A stretch of DNA of 64,000 nt from Kuschelorhynchus macadamiae (GCA_030620095.1 JAUTXW010003820.1:558001-622000); one strand, 5' to 3'; positions 46,900-63,094 are shown, counted from the stretch's first letter. A program made the numbers and translations. The notes: generated by a model not told the origin, from the letters alone.

Positions 46900-48540
46900 T
46901 CCTCCTAAAATAAAAATTTTATTCGATTGCAGCTGATGGCGTTGGTGAGAATAGTGGCTCCCAAAGAAGCTGAAAATACTGTAGAAAATCAACAGTAAAC
47001 TCAGTAAAAAAATGTGTTAATTGTGATGAAGTATTTCATGCATCTTGTGCCTTAAGGGTAACAGGGCTGATAGCAGTTGGAAAGAATAATTTGGTAAAAT
47101 GTTGAAGGATGAAATAATTTCTGAGCTCAGAGCAAAGGAAATATTGTTATATAATAATATCAAATTATTGGAAGAAAAAAATCATCCAGTCGAAAAACAA
47201 TAATTCTCAACCCGGTAGTAAAATAGCAAACGATGTAAACGATACGAGCTTAAAAAAGACGTATGCAGCAAGTGCCGCGTTATCAAAACAAAATGGCTTT
47301 AACAACGGCTCTGCACACAGCAGTACATAAAGAATGACTGAAAAACATAATGTCAGCAATGAACAAAAAAATACAAGCAGTAATGTGATTACACCAAACC
47401 TTGTAAACAATGCTGTTTTAGAAGCTCAAACAGCTTTAAAAATTAGGGAAATCCAACAACTCGGCCAAGTTAAATGAGTTTTACACCGGTATATTGGCAG
47501 AGGACTATGATATATTGGTCATAACTGAGTCCTGGTTAACAGATGGATTCAATAATGCAGAGATCATTGATGGCAGATACCATGTCTTTAGAAGGGATAG
47601 AAAATATATGAGAGGAGGAGGAGTTCTACTTGCTGTGAACAAAAAGTACTCTACCAAAGTTTTAAAAACAAACTATGATACTGGTTTTAATGATAATATT
47701 GAGTGCCTAATGGTTAAGATAAAAGTAAAGAGTAAATTTTTTTATCTATGTTCTGTATATATACCTCCTAATGTTAGTATTGAATTATATTTGCAATTTT
47801 TTATTATGTTTGAGAATATATTGGATAATAATAATAAAATATTGATTATAGGAGACTTTAATATTCCACTGTGTATAACTGGCTGTGACAAATGTGTTCT
47901 ACTGAATAATTTTTTAAACCTGTATGATCTTAACCAATGTAACACTGTGCTTAACCGGATAGAAAGAGAGCTGGATTTAGTATTTTCTAATATGAATATT
48001 TTAAAGCTCGAAAATTGTGACCAAACTCTTGTTCACGAAGATGCTTATCATTCTTCATTTGAAGAGGGAGATATATCATGGTCAGGTATCATCCCATCAT
48101 CATATACTTATAATTACCCAAAAGGGGATTTTTTACTCTTATTTAACCTTCTAAAAACTGCAGATTGGTCTGACCTGAACAGTGGAGTTTTGTAATATGA
48201 AGAAGCAAAGCTTCTGGTGTTCTGGTTGAGATGTACTAAGGTGAGCAATCTTTTGAGGGATCGCAAAAAGTAGCCAATACTTTTACCAAGTACTTTGGCT
48301 CTGTATTTCTTGAGTCTGATCCGGCTAACATGACGGAATGTCAGGGTTCTTTTAATTATGAACAGATTTCTGAGGATCAGCTTAGAAAAAGTATAAAAAA
48401 AATTAAAATCTAATCTGCTGGAAGCGACAGTGTTCCGGCTTACATATATAAGGGCTGTATGGATATTCTCTCTGCTCCATTGACATTAGTATTTCATCTT
48501 AGTTTAGAAAAAAAAGTGAATCCTGAATATGTATGTACTT
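46900..48540 (+). mobile_element. Jockey-like LINE, copy 1 (3'-truncated)
   Basis: Plus-strand element with a gag-like segment (a C-V-N-C-D-E-V-F-H-A-S-C finger near 47010-47050), an AP-endonuclease frame (47494-48195) and the first part of a reverse transcriptase (about 48240-48540). It ends before the RT catalytic region, about 300 bp from the probable host exon. Confidence 0.8.
47494..48195 (+). pseudogene. LINE endonuclease domain, partial ORF2
   Basis: The 233-codon frame shows the exonuclease-endonuclease-phosphatase order of LINE endonucleases: D-I-L-V-I-T-E-S-W-L (catalytic Glu), R-G-G-G-V-L-L-A-V, S-V-Y-I-P-P-N-V-S, I-I-G-D-F-N-I-P (catalytic Asp/Asn) and L-D-L-V-F-S-N-M. The final S-D-H-like motif reads E-D-A-Y-H-S-S-F, so the last catalytic pair is altered. 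A stop and frame change at 48195 precede RT text (F-T-K-Y-F-G-S-V-F; G-S-D-S-V-P-A-Y-I-Y) up to 48540. Confidence 0.82.
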
Positions 48541-48846
48541 AGTTTATTTTTAAATATGTATACCGAAAGAAACCGGCATTGCAATAAAAAAAATTGTATT
48601 TTCGTAAAGAAAATAGCAATGACATATGACAGCTGGCTCATTAGCTAAACAGAATTATTGCCAATTTTTGATTTATTTCAATTGTAAATACCACGTTTTC
48701 GGTTTCATAAAGACATTGAGTATTTTAAAATAAGAAAAATCTTCTATGAAATCAAGAATACATTCTAATAACTGGATAATACGTCATATTAGTACTTACG
48801 TATCTGTCAAATAAAGAACAGGAATTGTCGAATTAATAATACATAC

Positions 48847-48965
48847 CTTCAAGTGTTCCACTATACGTAATTCCTGGATCAAAGTTCAGCTGTTGCTTAC
48901 TGGACTCAAATCTAACATCTTGGGCAAAAATGGTTTCATCTGGTGTCAGCAAAAGTTTAAAAATC
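48847..48965 (-). CDS. Probable host-gene exon, ADAM10/kuzbanian-like prodomain
   Basis: On the minus strand a 119-bp block is bounded by an acceptor (ACTTTTCAG, plus 48966-48974) and a donor (GTATGT, plus 48841-48846). It is open in one frame from its second base: I-F-K-L-L-L-T-P-D-E-T-I-F, later F-D-P-G-I-T-Y-S-G-T-L-E. Placed against the ADAM10 metalloprotease prodomain as I recall it, the 40 codons fit without gaps, keeping F-x-L, D, F and the Y-x-G core. The exon starts with the last base of a split codon and ends with the first base of the next. No neighbouring exon was found, so it would lie in very long introns, with antisense LINEs on both sides. It could also belong to another prodomain-bearing metalloprotease. 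Confidence 0.6.
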
Positions 48966-49299
48966 CTGAAAAGTAAAGACTTCATTAAATTTCAAAATAT
49001 CAAATATCAAAAACTTTAAATGCAAATAATTATATATTATATCATTATATAATAGTATTTAATAATACTTAAATCCCGATGTCCCTTTATTATCATAATA
49101 ATTAAACGTATCAGGAAAAATATTAAATATTAGCAAATATACGATCCACCAGCTAAACAAAATAAAGCAACATCCAAAATGTTAGAAAATGTTGTTGGTG
49201 GTAACAGACATTTTTAATCTATCTTAAGGTTAGCATGTTTCTTTAAAATTGCTGGAAAATGTGTTTGACTGTTTACTTTCGATGGAATGTTTATTTGGT

Positions 49300-51540
49300 A
49301 AAAATGTTTGTATTTGAGGGATTTCAATGTACCCAATTATGTGGATTATCTAAATGGCAAAAAGAATGACAACTTGAGTATTATTTTAAATAATTTTTTA
49401 CAATGTTTCAATTTTATACAAGGTAAAAAAACACAAAATTTTAATAATAAAATTCTAGATTTGGTTGTTCACAATAATGAAGAATGCATCGTTGAGAAAT
49501 CACTCGATGTACTTGTAAAAGAGGATAATCACCACCCTGCCCTCTCCCTAAACTTTCAAAATAGCTACAATTTTCGAAAAGCAGATTTTACTGGACTTTA
49601 TAATAGCTTAATATCTGTTGACTGGACTCCTTTACAAACAGCCACCTCTATTGATGATGCTTACAATATTTTTTATGATCTTCTGTTTAAATCAATAAAT
49701 ATTTTTGTGCCGAAGTATAATAAAATTCCAAAAAGAAATTATCCTCCCTGGTTTTCACGTGATATTATAGCGAACTTAAAACAAAAAAATAAATGTTATA
49801 AGAATTTTAAAACATATAGAATCTCTCAATATTTGAATACGTTTGAACTACTTAGAAGCAAAACGAAAAAGAATATCTCGAGTTAATATAAGTAGTATTT
49901 TCATAAAACTGAACAAAATATAAAAAAAGATCCTAAACTGTTTTGGAATTATATTAAAAGTAAGAGAGAAATTATAGGGCTTCCAAAAAATATGATTTAT
50001 AATAATTTGACTGTTAACAACACGTCTGAAATTTTAAATTCTTTTGCGGATTTCTCCTAACAATCATTTTCTTCATGTGACCCTGTTACTCTGAATGAAG
50101 ATGATCAAATATGCTGTACGCCTATTATTAACATACCATCTTTTTCAGAACAAAAAATTATTAAAGCAACAGAAAAACTAAAACCTAAATATACAACGGG
50201 ACCACACTCAATCCCCGCATTTCTCGTTAGAGATTGTAGGTTTATCCTTGGGAAACCATTACAAATATTATTAAATTTATGTTTATGCAAAAGAACTGTT
50301 CGTAGCTTATGGAAAATATCAAAAGTTTGCCCTATTTTTAAAAAGGGTGACAGGTCGGATGTTTCAATAATATGTGATTTCTCTAAAGTATTTGAATTTT
50401 TACTTCCTTACTATTTATTTCCTTTAACGAAAAACTTAATAATACCCTAGCAGCATGGTTTTTATAAGGGAAGCAATAGATGACGGATTTCACACGGATG
50501 TCATTCACTTAGATTTTACTAAAGCATTTGATCAAATAAATCATCGCCTTCTACTACACAAACTAAATGTGGTATCTCTGGCTCACTTTTTGAACTGTTG
50601 AGATCATATTTGAGTAATCGTACCCAATATGTAGAAATTTATGGTTACGAATACGATTATTATCCCGCGATATCCGTAGTCCCTCAAGGGTCGGTACTAG
50701 GACTCCTACTTTTTAATTACTTTATTAATGATATTGAAATTAAACTTGATGTAGATTTCTTACTTTATGCTGACGATGTAAAGTTGTATAAAAACATTAA
50801 GAGTGGTGACGACTGTGTTAGACTGCAATATAATCTTGATTCGTTTAGTAAGTGGTGCTTAGAGGATGGTCTGCGGCACAATATTAGAAAGTGTAACGTA
50901 ATGTAATTTACTACAAAAGCATCGCCAATTATTTTTCAGTACTCAGTAATAACGTAGTGCCTCGTGTGGATTCACTTAGAGATCTTGGCGTCATTTTGAC
51001 CCAAAACTTTCCTTTGCTCTTCATATTAATACGATTATTTCTGAAGCGTCCAAGGCATATGGATTTATTCTAAGATGTATCAGGGATTTTAACAATATTG
51101 AAACTATTTAATCGTTATATTTTGCATATGTTCGCTCAAAATTGGAGTACGCTGCCATAGTTTGGTCTCCCGGTTATAATATACATATTGTTAACTTAGA
51201 AAAAGTATACCGAAAATTTCTAAAGTATATCTCTTATAAATCCGATGGTAATTACCCTACTCAAGGTTTTCCACATAATGAATTACATAATAGATTTAAT
51301 TTATTTTCTTTGAAAAATCGGCGAGAATATTTTAATATTCTCACCCTGTATAAATTGTTAAATAATAATTTAGATTGCTCCAATATGCTTTCACGAATAC
51401 ATTTTTACACTCCGCGTATAAATAGCCGTCATCATAACTTATTTTACCTACCTACTCCTAAAACTAATATTCTTAAATTATCGGGATTTAAAGGTGTCTA
51501 AATGCAATGTTATGACATTTACAACAAAATATACCTCAGT
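49300..51540 (+). mobile_element. Jockey-like LINE, copy 2 (5'-truncated)
   Basis: The copy begins in the middle of the endonuclease domain and runs to the end of the RT region. Its endonuclease text overlaps that of copy 1, so the two are separate insertions of related elements and not one split copy. Confidence 0.8.
49308..51501 (+). pseudogene. LINE endonuclease-reverse transcriptase, broken
   Basis: 49308-49886: D-F-N-V-P, L-D-L-V-V-H-N and E-D-N-H-H-P-A-L-S (endonuclease end), then the linker with N-Y-P-P-W-F-S. About 50165-50360: G-P-H-S-I-P-A-F-L and P-I-F-K-K-G-D. About 50505-50560: D-F-T-K-A-F-D-Q-I-N-H. 50598-50906: V-P-Q-G-S-V-L-G and the catalytic Y-A-D-D-V-K-L-Y. 51142-51501: Y-A-A-I-V-W-S-P and R-F-N-L-F-S-L-K-N-R-R. 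All are in the right order for a Jockey-like ORF2, with several frameshifts and stops between them. Confidence 0.82.
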
Positions 51541-51610
51541 TAACTTTAAGTATGGCACCATTGGTGTCATTCTTACCCGTCCAATAGTTTTTTAGCTCTG
51601 CCGTAACAGA

Positions 51611-51860
51611 CAGACCGACAGACCGAACCGAGATAACATATTTTTTTGGCATCCAAGAACCCTAAAACGTGAAAATCTGAAGAAACCTGTGAGGGTGATT
51701 TTTTCACGATTAGAGTATTTCCCTTTACGAGATAAAGAAACAGACCGACAGTCCGAACCGAGAAAACATTATTTTTGGCATCTAGGAACTCTAAAATGTG
51801 AAGATCAGAAGAAACCTTTGAGGGTGACTTTTTCACGATTCCAATACTTCAAATTCAAAA
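51611..51860. repeat. 130-bp tandem duplication
   Basis: CAGACCGACAGWCCGAACCG begins at 51611 and 51741. The two diverged units share TTTTTGGCATC, AGAAACCT and GAGGGTGAYTTTTTCACGATT. Origin unknown. Confidence 0.85.
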
Positions 51861-51895
51861 CATACAAATTAGAACTAATTTGTATGTTTTGAATT
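51852..51895. repeat. Perfect 21-bp-arm hairpin
   Basis: 51852-51872 and 51875-51895 are exact inverse copies with a two-base centre (AA). It ends six bases before the TTAA that borders the piggyBac element. Confidence 0.9.
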
Positions 51896-52201
51896 CAAAT
51901 CTTAACCCTTAAACGGGCACCCCTTTATTTTTAAGGAAAAAACGGTTTTTACTTCAACAGTTTATTAAAAAATAGTTTAAAAAAATACAAAATCAAGAAA
52001 AAAATTGTTTTTGTTCAAAAATCTTCAAAAAAAATTATGTATCCTCTAGGATACATTGAACGTTTAGGGTATAAAATTTTAAACAAAATCTCTAATTTTA
52101 CATATTGCATTGAATGCTTATACATTTAAAGAAACTAAAGAATAACTCGTATTTTTACAAAAAATAAACAAATGTGGGTTTTTAACAAAAAATAAACAAA
52201 T

Positions 52202-54343
52202 TTAAGTTTTAAAGTGATAAGCGGTAAAACAGTTTCTTGGATTTTTACCCGTGACAATGCATAACCTTAGGTTACATTTTGCGCAACCAATAGTCGTTTG
52301 TCCATCTATACAAAGTTTACAACGTCCTTTTTCAACGAAACTTGGAAAATGGCCCACCTGATCAAAGCGAACATCTTCAGGAGGCCGTGCACTCACTGGC
52401 ACTCTAATTTTCTTTATGGATTGGCTCCCAAAAGAATCAGGCCTCTTTACTTTGTGGCGTTTTATCAAAGTAGTTGCCAAATCTAAACGAAATTCTTTTA
52501 GACTTATGTGTTTGGGATATCCTAGTAATTCCATGTCCCTTCTGTACAACAGCCAGGAATTATTAGTTGCAATATCGATTACCTGTGCAAAAATTCCTAA
52601 GTACCATCGTTTTGATTTGAAAGGCACTTTGTATAGTGCTATGAGCATATCAGCCAGGTCTACTCCACCCATATGTGTGTTGTACTGTCTGATTATTTGA
52701 GGACATTCAACATCAATTTTTTTCTTTTCTTTACATATCTTTTCACTAAAAGTACGGGGTTGTGAGAGACACAAGAACTTGCTAATGTAACACACTTAGA
52801 ATCTGCCCACTTTACAACAGCCACCCCGTTATTATTGTTGACCCGGTAGTCAATGCTTCCTCGTCCTCTTTTTAGTAAGACTTTGTCGTTGTCTAAGACA
52901 CATCCCTTCAGCCGATTGCTTCTAATAGTTCCTAAACTGGACACACTATATTCTTTTTTCAAATAGACAACCAAATCCAAAGTAGTAAAAAAATTGTCGA
53001 AATATACGGTGCATTCCTGAGGTTTCTGTATGGTCTTGCAAAGTGCCAAAACAACTTTGGCCCCTAAACCAAAAGAGGTTTCTCCATCCGCAAACTGTAT
53101 ATTGTCAAAGGTTTGTTGGCCAGTATAAACCAAAAAATCATACACAATGCCGGAAACTCCAGCCCTTACAAACATTTTAAATCCCCATTTTTTGGGTTTT
53201 TTTGGCATATATTGCCGAAGATTTCCAGCCTTTGTCCTCTTGTATCCGACCATCATTTCATCAATAGAAAATAGGTTTTCATTTTCAATTTTTGTACAGT
53301 TTCTTCTAATTTTTTCTAAAACTGGTCTTATCTTGAATAGACGATCGCCATTGGAGTCTGCTTGATTGTCTTGAAAGTGTATAAAACGGCGAAGTTTCTT
53401 GAATCTTTTTACCGACATAATATCAGCTATCAACGGATACCTAGTTGCCATAGCCCAGTAATCATCTATGGATGGCATATTTACTATGCCCATAATTATT
53501 TCAATTGCAACGAAACTTTTTATTTCACAAGGACTGGTATCAAGCGAAGAACCTGTAGTGAGAGTTGAATATAAATTTGTTTGTTCGGCAATATCTTCAA
53601 ACACAGCTTGATCGAAAAAACGATAAAAATACTGGAAAGGTGTGTGCACATATGCCGGCGGTTGAAAATCATCAGCGACGGAGATCTTATTATGAGCAAA
53701 GTCAACCTTGGACCAAGTGTATTTATATAAATTATTAGATTTCTTTTTCTTCACCAAGTTTGCCAGTGGCACTTCATCCTCTGACTCCCAAGTATCATCA
53801 ATAGTATCAGCTACATCATTTTCGTGTATATTTTGATTCTGAAGATTATTACGTGTTGAAATTTCTTCTTCTTCTGATTCAGCAATATTGTAATCAGCAA
53901 CTGGCAAATTTGGCTCATTTCTATTTTTATTACCCTCAAGCGTTTCCTCATCGTCGGACGAAGACAAGCCTCCATCTGATATATCTGGGTCTTCCGGGGG
54001 AAGAACAGGAATGTAATTACGTTGTTTTCCATAAAAATTGCGGACCGTAATCTCCTGAAACTGAAAACAATGTTTTCAGTGTCAAGCACAAGTTTTAGTA
54101 TAATAAAATATGTTACAGCATAGTAAAAACGTTTAAAAAATAATATATACTAAATTGTCAAAACCGGGCAATGTATATTACGGGATACAAACTTGCCAAG
54201 ACAGGTTATTTGAAGAAAAAAATTAAATGTAGGCACGTCATAGATAATAATGCAATTATAGACAACTATTATTCACTTATTTACCATAAAAGCAATACAT
54301 ATAACAACATAATATCATAAAATAACACTTTTCTTACCTCCAT
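52202..54343 (-). pseudogene. piggyBac-type transposase, one frameshift
   Basis: Exon 1 is probably just ATG GAG (54343-54338) before a donor GTAAGA. The acceptor TTTCAG precedes 54054, giving a 283-bp intron, and the frame then runs into an acidic N-terminal region and the DDE core. Catalytic-type motifs: F-S-I-D-E-M-M-V-G-Y, V-Y-F-D-N-F-F and V-V-K-W-A-D-S-K. Near 52720-52735 an A-run (T-run on plus) carries a one-base slip. The next frame continues with K-K-I-D-V-E-C-P, Y-N-T-H-M-G-G-V-D to the Cys-rich C-terminus (C-K-L-C ... C-A-K-C ... L-C-I ... C-F-T-A-Y-H) at 52202. In the family this domain binds the inverted repeats. Apart from the slip, which might be a sequencing error, the gene looks whole. 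Confidence 0.9.
54055..54337 (-). other. Probable intron of the piggyBac transposase
   Basis: The donor GTAAGAAAAG directly follows ATG GAG. The acceptor is TTTTCAGTTTCAG before GAG ATT ACG, in frame with the rest of the protein. The first in-frame ATG without splicing would remove the acidic N-terminus. Confidence 0.6.
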
Positions 54344-54649
54344 GACTGCGAACTAAACAACCGCGGCGACAAACTCCCGCGAACTGTAATAACACATTTC
54401 AATTTCGATAGCTAGGCGGCGCTCCAGCCTACAGATGATAGGACGCGTATGTATCTTAGCGTACACGACGCCAGAATTGGGTTTGTAATCACCAGATGTT
54501 TACGGAAAATTATTATATCGAACGTATCTCATGGGATACGTTGGACGTTTAAGGGTTAAAAAGAGCCATTAATAAGAAGAACACATCCTCGAACAAATGC
54601 AACAATATTTTTATGTAATAAATAGTATTTATATAAAACGGATATTATT

Positions 54650-55033
54650 TTGCACTTAAATCTTCTTCATGCTGATTCCAATAACATACATTTAGCGAAT
54701 GTAACTAGTATGAGTCGTATGTGCCTGTTATACTTAAATATTTGGATTATATATAAATCCTGTATAAAGAGGATGGCTGGCAGATTTTTCCAATCACAAT
54801 CCAAGGCGGATGTTCAATTTTTCCGGAAAGCGACTCCGGATTTAATGAACCGAAAATTAAATCCGGTGGTGCATTCGAAGAGCAAAAGTCCGGAATGGTG
54901 GCCCCGGAGACTTGATGGATTTGAGAAGATGAAGTATTATCTACATGAGATTTTGCCGCAGGATCTGTCCTTTTTTCGCTTATTGTTCCGTATTTATTGG
55001 AATACTGAAAAAGAACGGATTGGCTTCTTATAA
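54650..55033 (+). CDS. Unrecognised open frame, 127 codons
   Basis: The second half (from about 54770) has higher G+C than its neighbours and a composition like coding sequence: basic N-terminal part with F-F-Q-S-Q-S-K-A-D, then P-E-W-W-P-R-R-L-D-G-F and a hydrophobic/aromatic stretch near the end. I see no signal peptide or known domain. An internal ATG at 54771 may be a better start. It ends just before the (AT)n block at 55066. It could be a fragment of a transposon or of a host gene. Confidence 0.3.
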   Translation: MHLNLLHADSNNIHLANVTSMSRMCLLYLNIWIIYKSCIKRMAGRFFQSQSKADVQFFRKATPDLMNRKLNPVVHSKSKSPEWWPRRLDGFEKMKYYLHEILPQDLSFFRLLFRIYWNTEKERIGFL

Positions 55034-55065
55034 AGTCTTATTTTTTTAGTTCAGTAAAAGAAAGC

Positions 55066-59402
<4,337 letters not shown>

Positions 59403-59453
<51 letters not shown>
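59403..59453. repeat. (AT)n microsatellite, ~50 bp
   Basis: AT array directly right of transposon B. Confidence 0.95.
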
Positions 59454-60149
<696 letters not shown>

Positions 60150-60870
60150 TATAAAACATATTTAATTAAAAATATTTACATATCATTTTTAAATTTTCTA
60201 CGGAGATAGAGTAGTTTTCGTTGACCACGGGAAATATTTTAAGCTTTTGCTATTCCACTTGTAATAAAGGAATTTTATCGCCCTTAAGCCTTTTATAAAT
60301 AAACTTTATAGCTGTTCATTAGTGAATGAACTTTTTAAAAACTGCAGGTCATATGAAAAATCCTCTCAAGCTTTCAAAAAATAAATCGAACATTTGGGTC
60401 AGTGCTTAGAACTTATAATTTCAAACATTAAGCAAACATTAAAAAAACTATTAAACGCCAGGGTTTAGTATTTTTAAAATTACTGACAGAACTTACTCTT
60501 CCTCATTAAATAACTTAAAAATAATCATTAAAACTTACCCTTAACACTAGTTAGATTTGTCAAATAAAAATTTAAACAGGTACAATATTTGGGCTAAAAT
60601 CAACCTTTTGACTTTCCTATTTATTTCGATACCACTTTTTTCCTCAATTTGAATCTACCAGATTCACAAATTTTGTTGAGACGGGTGCCTATAACCCAGG
60701 AAGCACGCCTTCCTTAGTCAATCAGGATAATAATGTAACTATTCAAGTTAGGGAAATCCAAACTCTCTTATCCAAAAGGCAAATTCTTTCCTTCGGAAGG
60801 AAGAACCATCCTCTAAATAAAACTTATTTCGAAATTAAATGATAAGACAAAACATATTAGATTATTTCTT
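60150..60870. other. Unannotated sequence
   Basis: No gene or repeat could be supported between the two (AT)n blocks. Confidence 0.45.
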
Positions 60871-60872
60871 TA

Positions 60873-61049
<177 letters not shown>

Positions 61050-61085
61050 AGAAGACTGTTAATAAATTAAATTTTATTACTTTTG

Positions 61086-62098
61086 ACAATTTAAATAACA
61101 TTTTAGTGGAAGGAGTGTTTAAATTTTCCATAGTTTATAGTCGTACTTCTAATATTTATATAACCTGTATTTACAGACCATCTTTAACAAAGGTTGAGTT
61201 TTTTCTTGAGAGGCTTGAGCTTGTCTTGAATAATTTACCCTTAAGTTCAAAGATCATCATAGGAGGTGACCTGAATATCGATTTTACCAATAAAACTTCA
61301 AGCCCCACTCTTGACTTGAATAACTTACTAGCTTTTTTCAATGTCCAAATACATAATTCGGACTTTACCAGGATCACACCCTTTTCATCAACAATAATAG
61401 ACTATATCTGTTCAAATTTGGAAGATACAGGGCTGGAATGCTGTTCTGTTCCTGCAGCTGTTAAATTAATTACTTCAATTGCCAAGGTCAATTGGGGAGA
61501 TTGCTTTCATCAATCTGGTTTCTTCAAATATTTTCATGAGCCATTGGTGAACATTTTCAAGAAATGTTTTCCGCTGAAAAGACTAAAGGTTAAAAAAAAA
61601 GAAACCTTGGATGACAAAGAGTATCCGAGTATCTGCTAAAAACCTCAAGATTTTTGTGCACACTTAGGAAATATTGTTATAATGATTTTATTCTTGATTA
61701 TATCAGTAAATATACGAGGATTTATAGAACCACTTTAAAGCTGGCCAAAGAATATTTTTACAGGGAAAGACTTAAAATCTCTCAAAATAGGACCATGGAA
61801 AACTGGAAAATCATAAATGAATTACATGGCAAAAATAATTTACCTGCGCCAAAAATAAACATTGAACCAAACGTCATAAACGAGTTCTACTGTTCAGTTG
61901 CAGAAAGTCTTACATCTAATTTGATTTGATGACCCTTAAAATTCCTTAAAAGATATTTTTATTCCGGAAAACTTTGTCTTGTTTTCTATTAGCGTTGAAA
62001 AGTTGTATAGAGTCTTAATGGATGTAAAAAATTAAAATTCAGTTGTATTTGATGGTATATCTGTCAAAATTCTAATTAATCTTCCGGATGTTAGTAGT
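61086..62098 (+). pseudogene. LINE endonuclease/RT fragment
   Basis: 61106-61639: T-C-I-Y-R-P-S, I-I-G-G-D-L-N-I-D-F (catalytic endonuclease motif) and T-I-I-D-Y-I-C-S-N; the S-D-H end of the domain is lost in a deletion. 61654-61929: linker with Y-R-E-R-L-K-I-S-Q-N and W-K-I-I-N-E-L. RT text V-V-F-D-G-I-S-V-K-I-L continues to about 62095, where homology stops at the pyrimidine-rich tract. Only the first half of an ORF2 is present, which suggests that the module to the right interrupted it. Confidence 0.7.
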
Positions 62099-62102
62099 TA
62101 TA

Positions 62103-62235
62103 ATAGGGGAGCGCCTCCTCCTCCTCCTCTTCCTCTCTCTCTCATGTCCCTCATTCTTAACTTCCTCCCCTTTTATTCTCATTCGCATCATATTTTTTAA
62201 TTTTTTCTCTTTGTTCTCCCACATTTGATTTTGCA
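62103..62235 (+). other. Pyrimidine-rich tract at the left edge of the gene-dense module
   Basis: A G+C-containing start (GGGGAGCGCC) is followed by (CTC)n/(CT)n and about 120 bases of nearly pure pyrimidines on the plus strand. It lies between the interrupted LINE and the promoter. It could be the terminal region of an integrated element. No matching inverted copy is in the window. Confidence 0.45.
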
Positions 62236-62246
62236 TTCTTAAGTCT

Positions 62247-62272
62247 TATAAATAGGTGCATCATGATCATTT
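62247..62272 (+). promoter_or_regulatory. TATA box with initiator-like word
   Basis: TATAAATA at 62247-62254 and TCATTT (fits arthropod TCAKTY) at 62267-62272. The spacing of about 22 nt from TATA start to the A is shorter than the usual ~30. The three small plus-strand genes follow 120 bp downstream. An upstream ATG at 62369 opens a short frame overlapping the first gene. Confidence 0.5.
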
Positions 62273-62391
62273 TAGTATGCCGAGACACATTTACTAAGCT
62301 GTGCTCGAGTTGCGTAAAAAGTTATTTTTGAATTTTTCCACCAATTTTGTATAAAACAAAAAGAAAAAATGTGTCAAGTAATAAGTGAATT

Positions 62392-62781
62392 ATGTGTAAT
62401 CGCGAAAAATTAACTACAACTATCAGACAGTTAAAAGTTAAATATCTCAATTTCTTTGAAGTGATTTCGAAAGATGAATACACCAAGCTGTTTTATCCAC
62501 TGAAACGAGATTATTTGGAAGCAATTGACTGTTGTGATGATTATTTAGAAGGAATTATAAGCCTTACTACGTTTTTCAATACATTTGGAAAATCATACTT
62601 TGTAGGAGAATTAAGCCACCTAATAGAATTTATAGGAGAAGATTGCCAATTTATACCTGCTATTATTGCAACCCAAAAGAGGTTTCAATTATACGAAGAT
62701 AAAAAACAGGTATTATCAAAGAAAGTTAATCCTATTCGCAAGAGACGTCCCCCTACATATTTAAAATATTATGTTAAATAA
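62392..62781 (+). CDS. Small tandem-paralog protein 1 (129 aa)
   Basis: Not recognised. Mostly helical composition: R-E-K-L-T-T-T-I-R-Q-L start, a C-C-D-D-Y-L-E core around residues 44-50, G-K-S-Y-F-V-G-E-L and a basic C-terminal tail (K-R-R-P-P-T-Y-L-K). The core A-x-x-C-C-(D/N)-x-Y-(L/I)-E followed by F...L...I recurs in the two genes just downstream, so the three are paralogs. No signal peptide or membrane segment. It ends 5 nt before the next start, which suggests one transcript for all three. Confidence 0.7.
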   Translation: MCNREKLTTTIRQLKVKYLNFFEVISKDEYTKLFYPLKRDYLEAIDCCDDYLEGIISLTTFFNTFGKSYFVGELSHLIEFIGEDCQFIPAIIATQKRFQLYEDKKQVLSKKVNPIRKRRPPTYLKYYVK

Positions 62782-62786
62782 ATGAA

Positions 62787-63077
62787 ATGGCTGAGTTGCT
62801 GATTGCAGTTAAATTATTAGAGGAGAAATTTAGTAATCTTTCAAAAACCTATTTCTCATATTGTATGGCAAGTGGTCCGGAGTGGATAGACTTTTATTGT
62901 AATCAATCTGAGGAATTCGTAAAGGCTGCCCTCTGTTGCAACAAATACATTGAAACATTAAATTTTTTTCAACTTATTCAAGATCTAAAAGATATTGGCT
63001 TTGGTTACTATTTAAAAGACTTGAAGCAATTTATTGACGAGGATACTATTCTTCAAGAAATTGAAAAGGAAGAATAA
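62787..63077 (+). CDS. Small tandem-paralog protein 2 (96 aa)
   Basis: Not recognised. It shares the A-L-C-C-N-K-Y-I-E-T core (residues ~52-61) and the following F-x-x-L-I-x-D-L-K with an F-I-D-E-D end. The start is the second ATG after the upstream stop (62787, in a GAAATGG context); the nearer ATG at 62782 opens only a very short frame. Acidic end (E-I-E-K-E-E). 17 nt separate it from the next gene. Confidence 0.7.
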   Translation: MAELLIAVKLLEEKFSNLSKTYFSYCMASGPEWIDFYCNQSEEFVKAALCCNKYIETLNFFQLIQDLKDIGFGYYLKDLKQFIDEDTILQEIEKEE

Positions 63078-63094
63078 ATTTAATAATATTTACA

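Larger units (their letters stand above)
51906..54555 (-). mobile_element. piggyBac-family transposon, nearly intact
   Basis: TTAA at 51902-51905 and 54556-54559 flank inverted ends CCCTTAAACG and CGTTTAAGGG. The minus-strand transposase gene fills most of the interior. A sequence resembling the right end (GGATACATTGAACGTTTAGGG) recurs inside the left end near 52048-52069, in the same orientation as the true right end. Confidence 0.93.

Noticed and set aside
53147..53568. Plus-strand frames within the piggyBac gene
   Set aside because: Antisense shadows of the transposase with no independent support.
61171..61377. Minus-strand 68-codon frame
   Set aside because: Antisense of the LINE endonuclease fragment.
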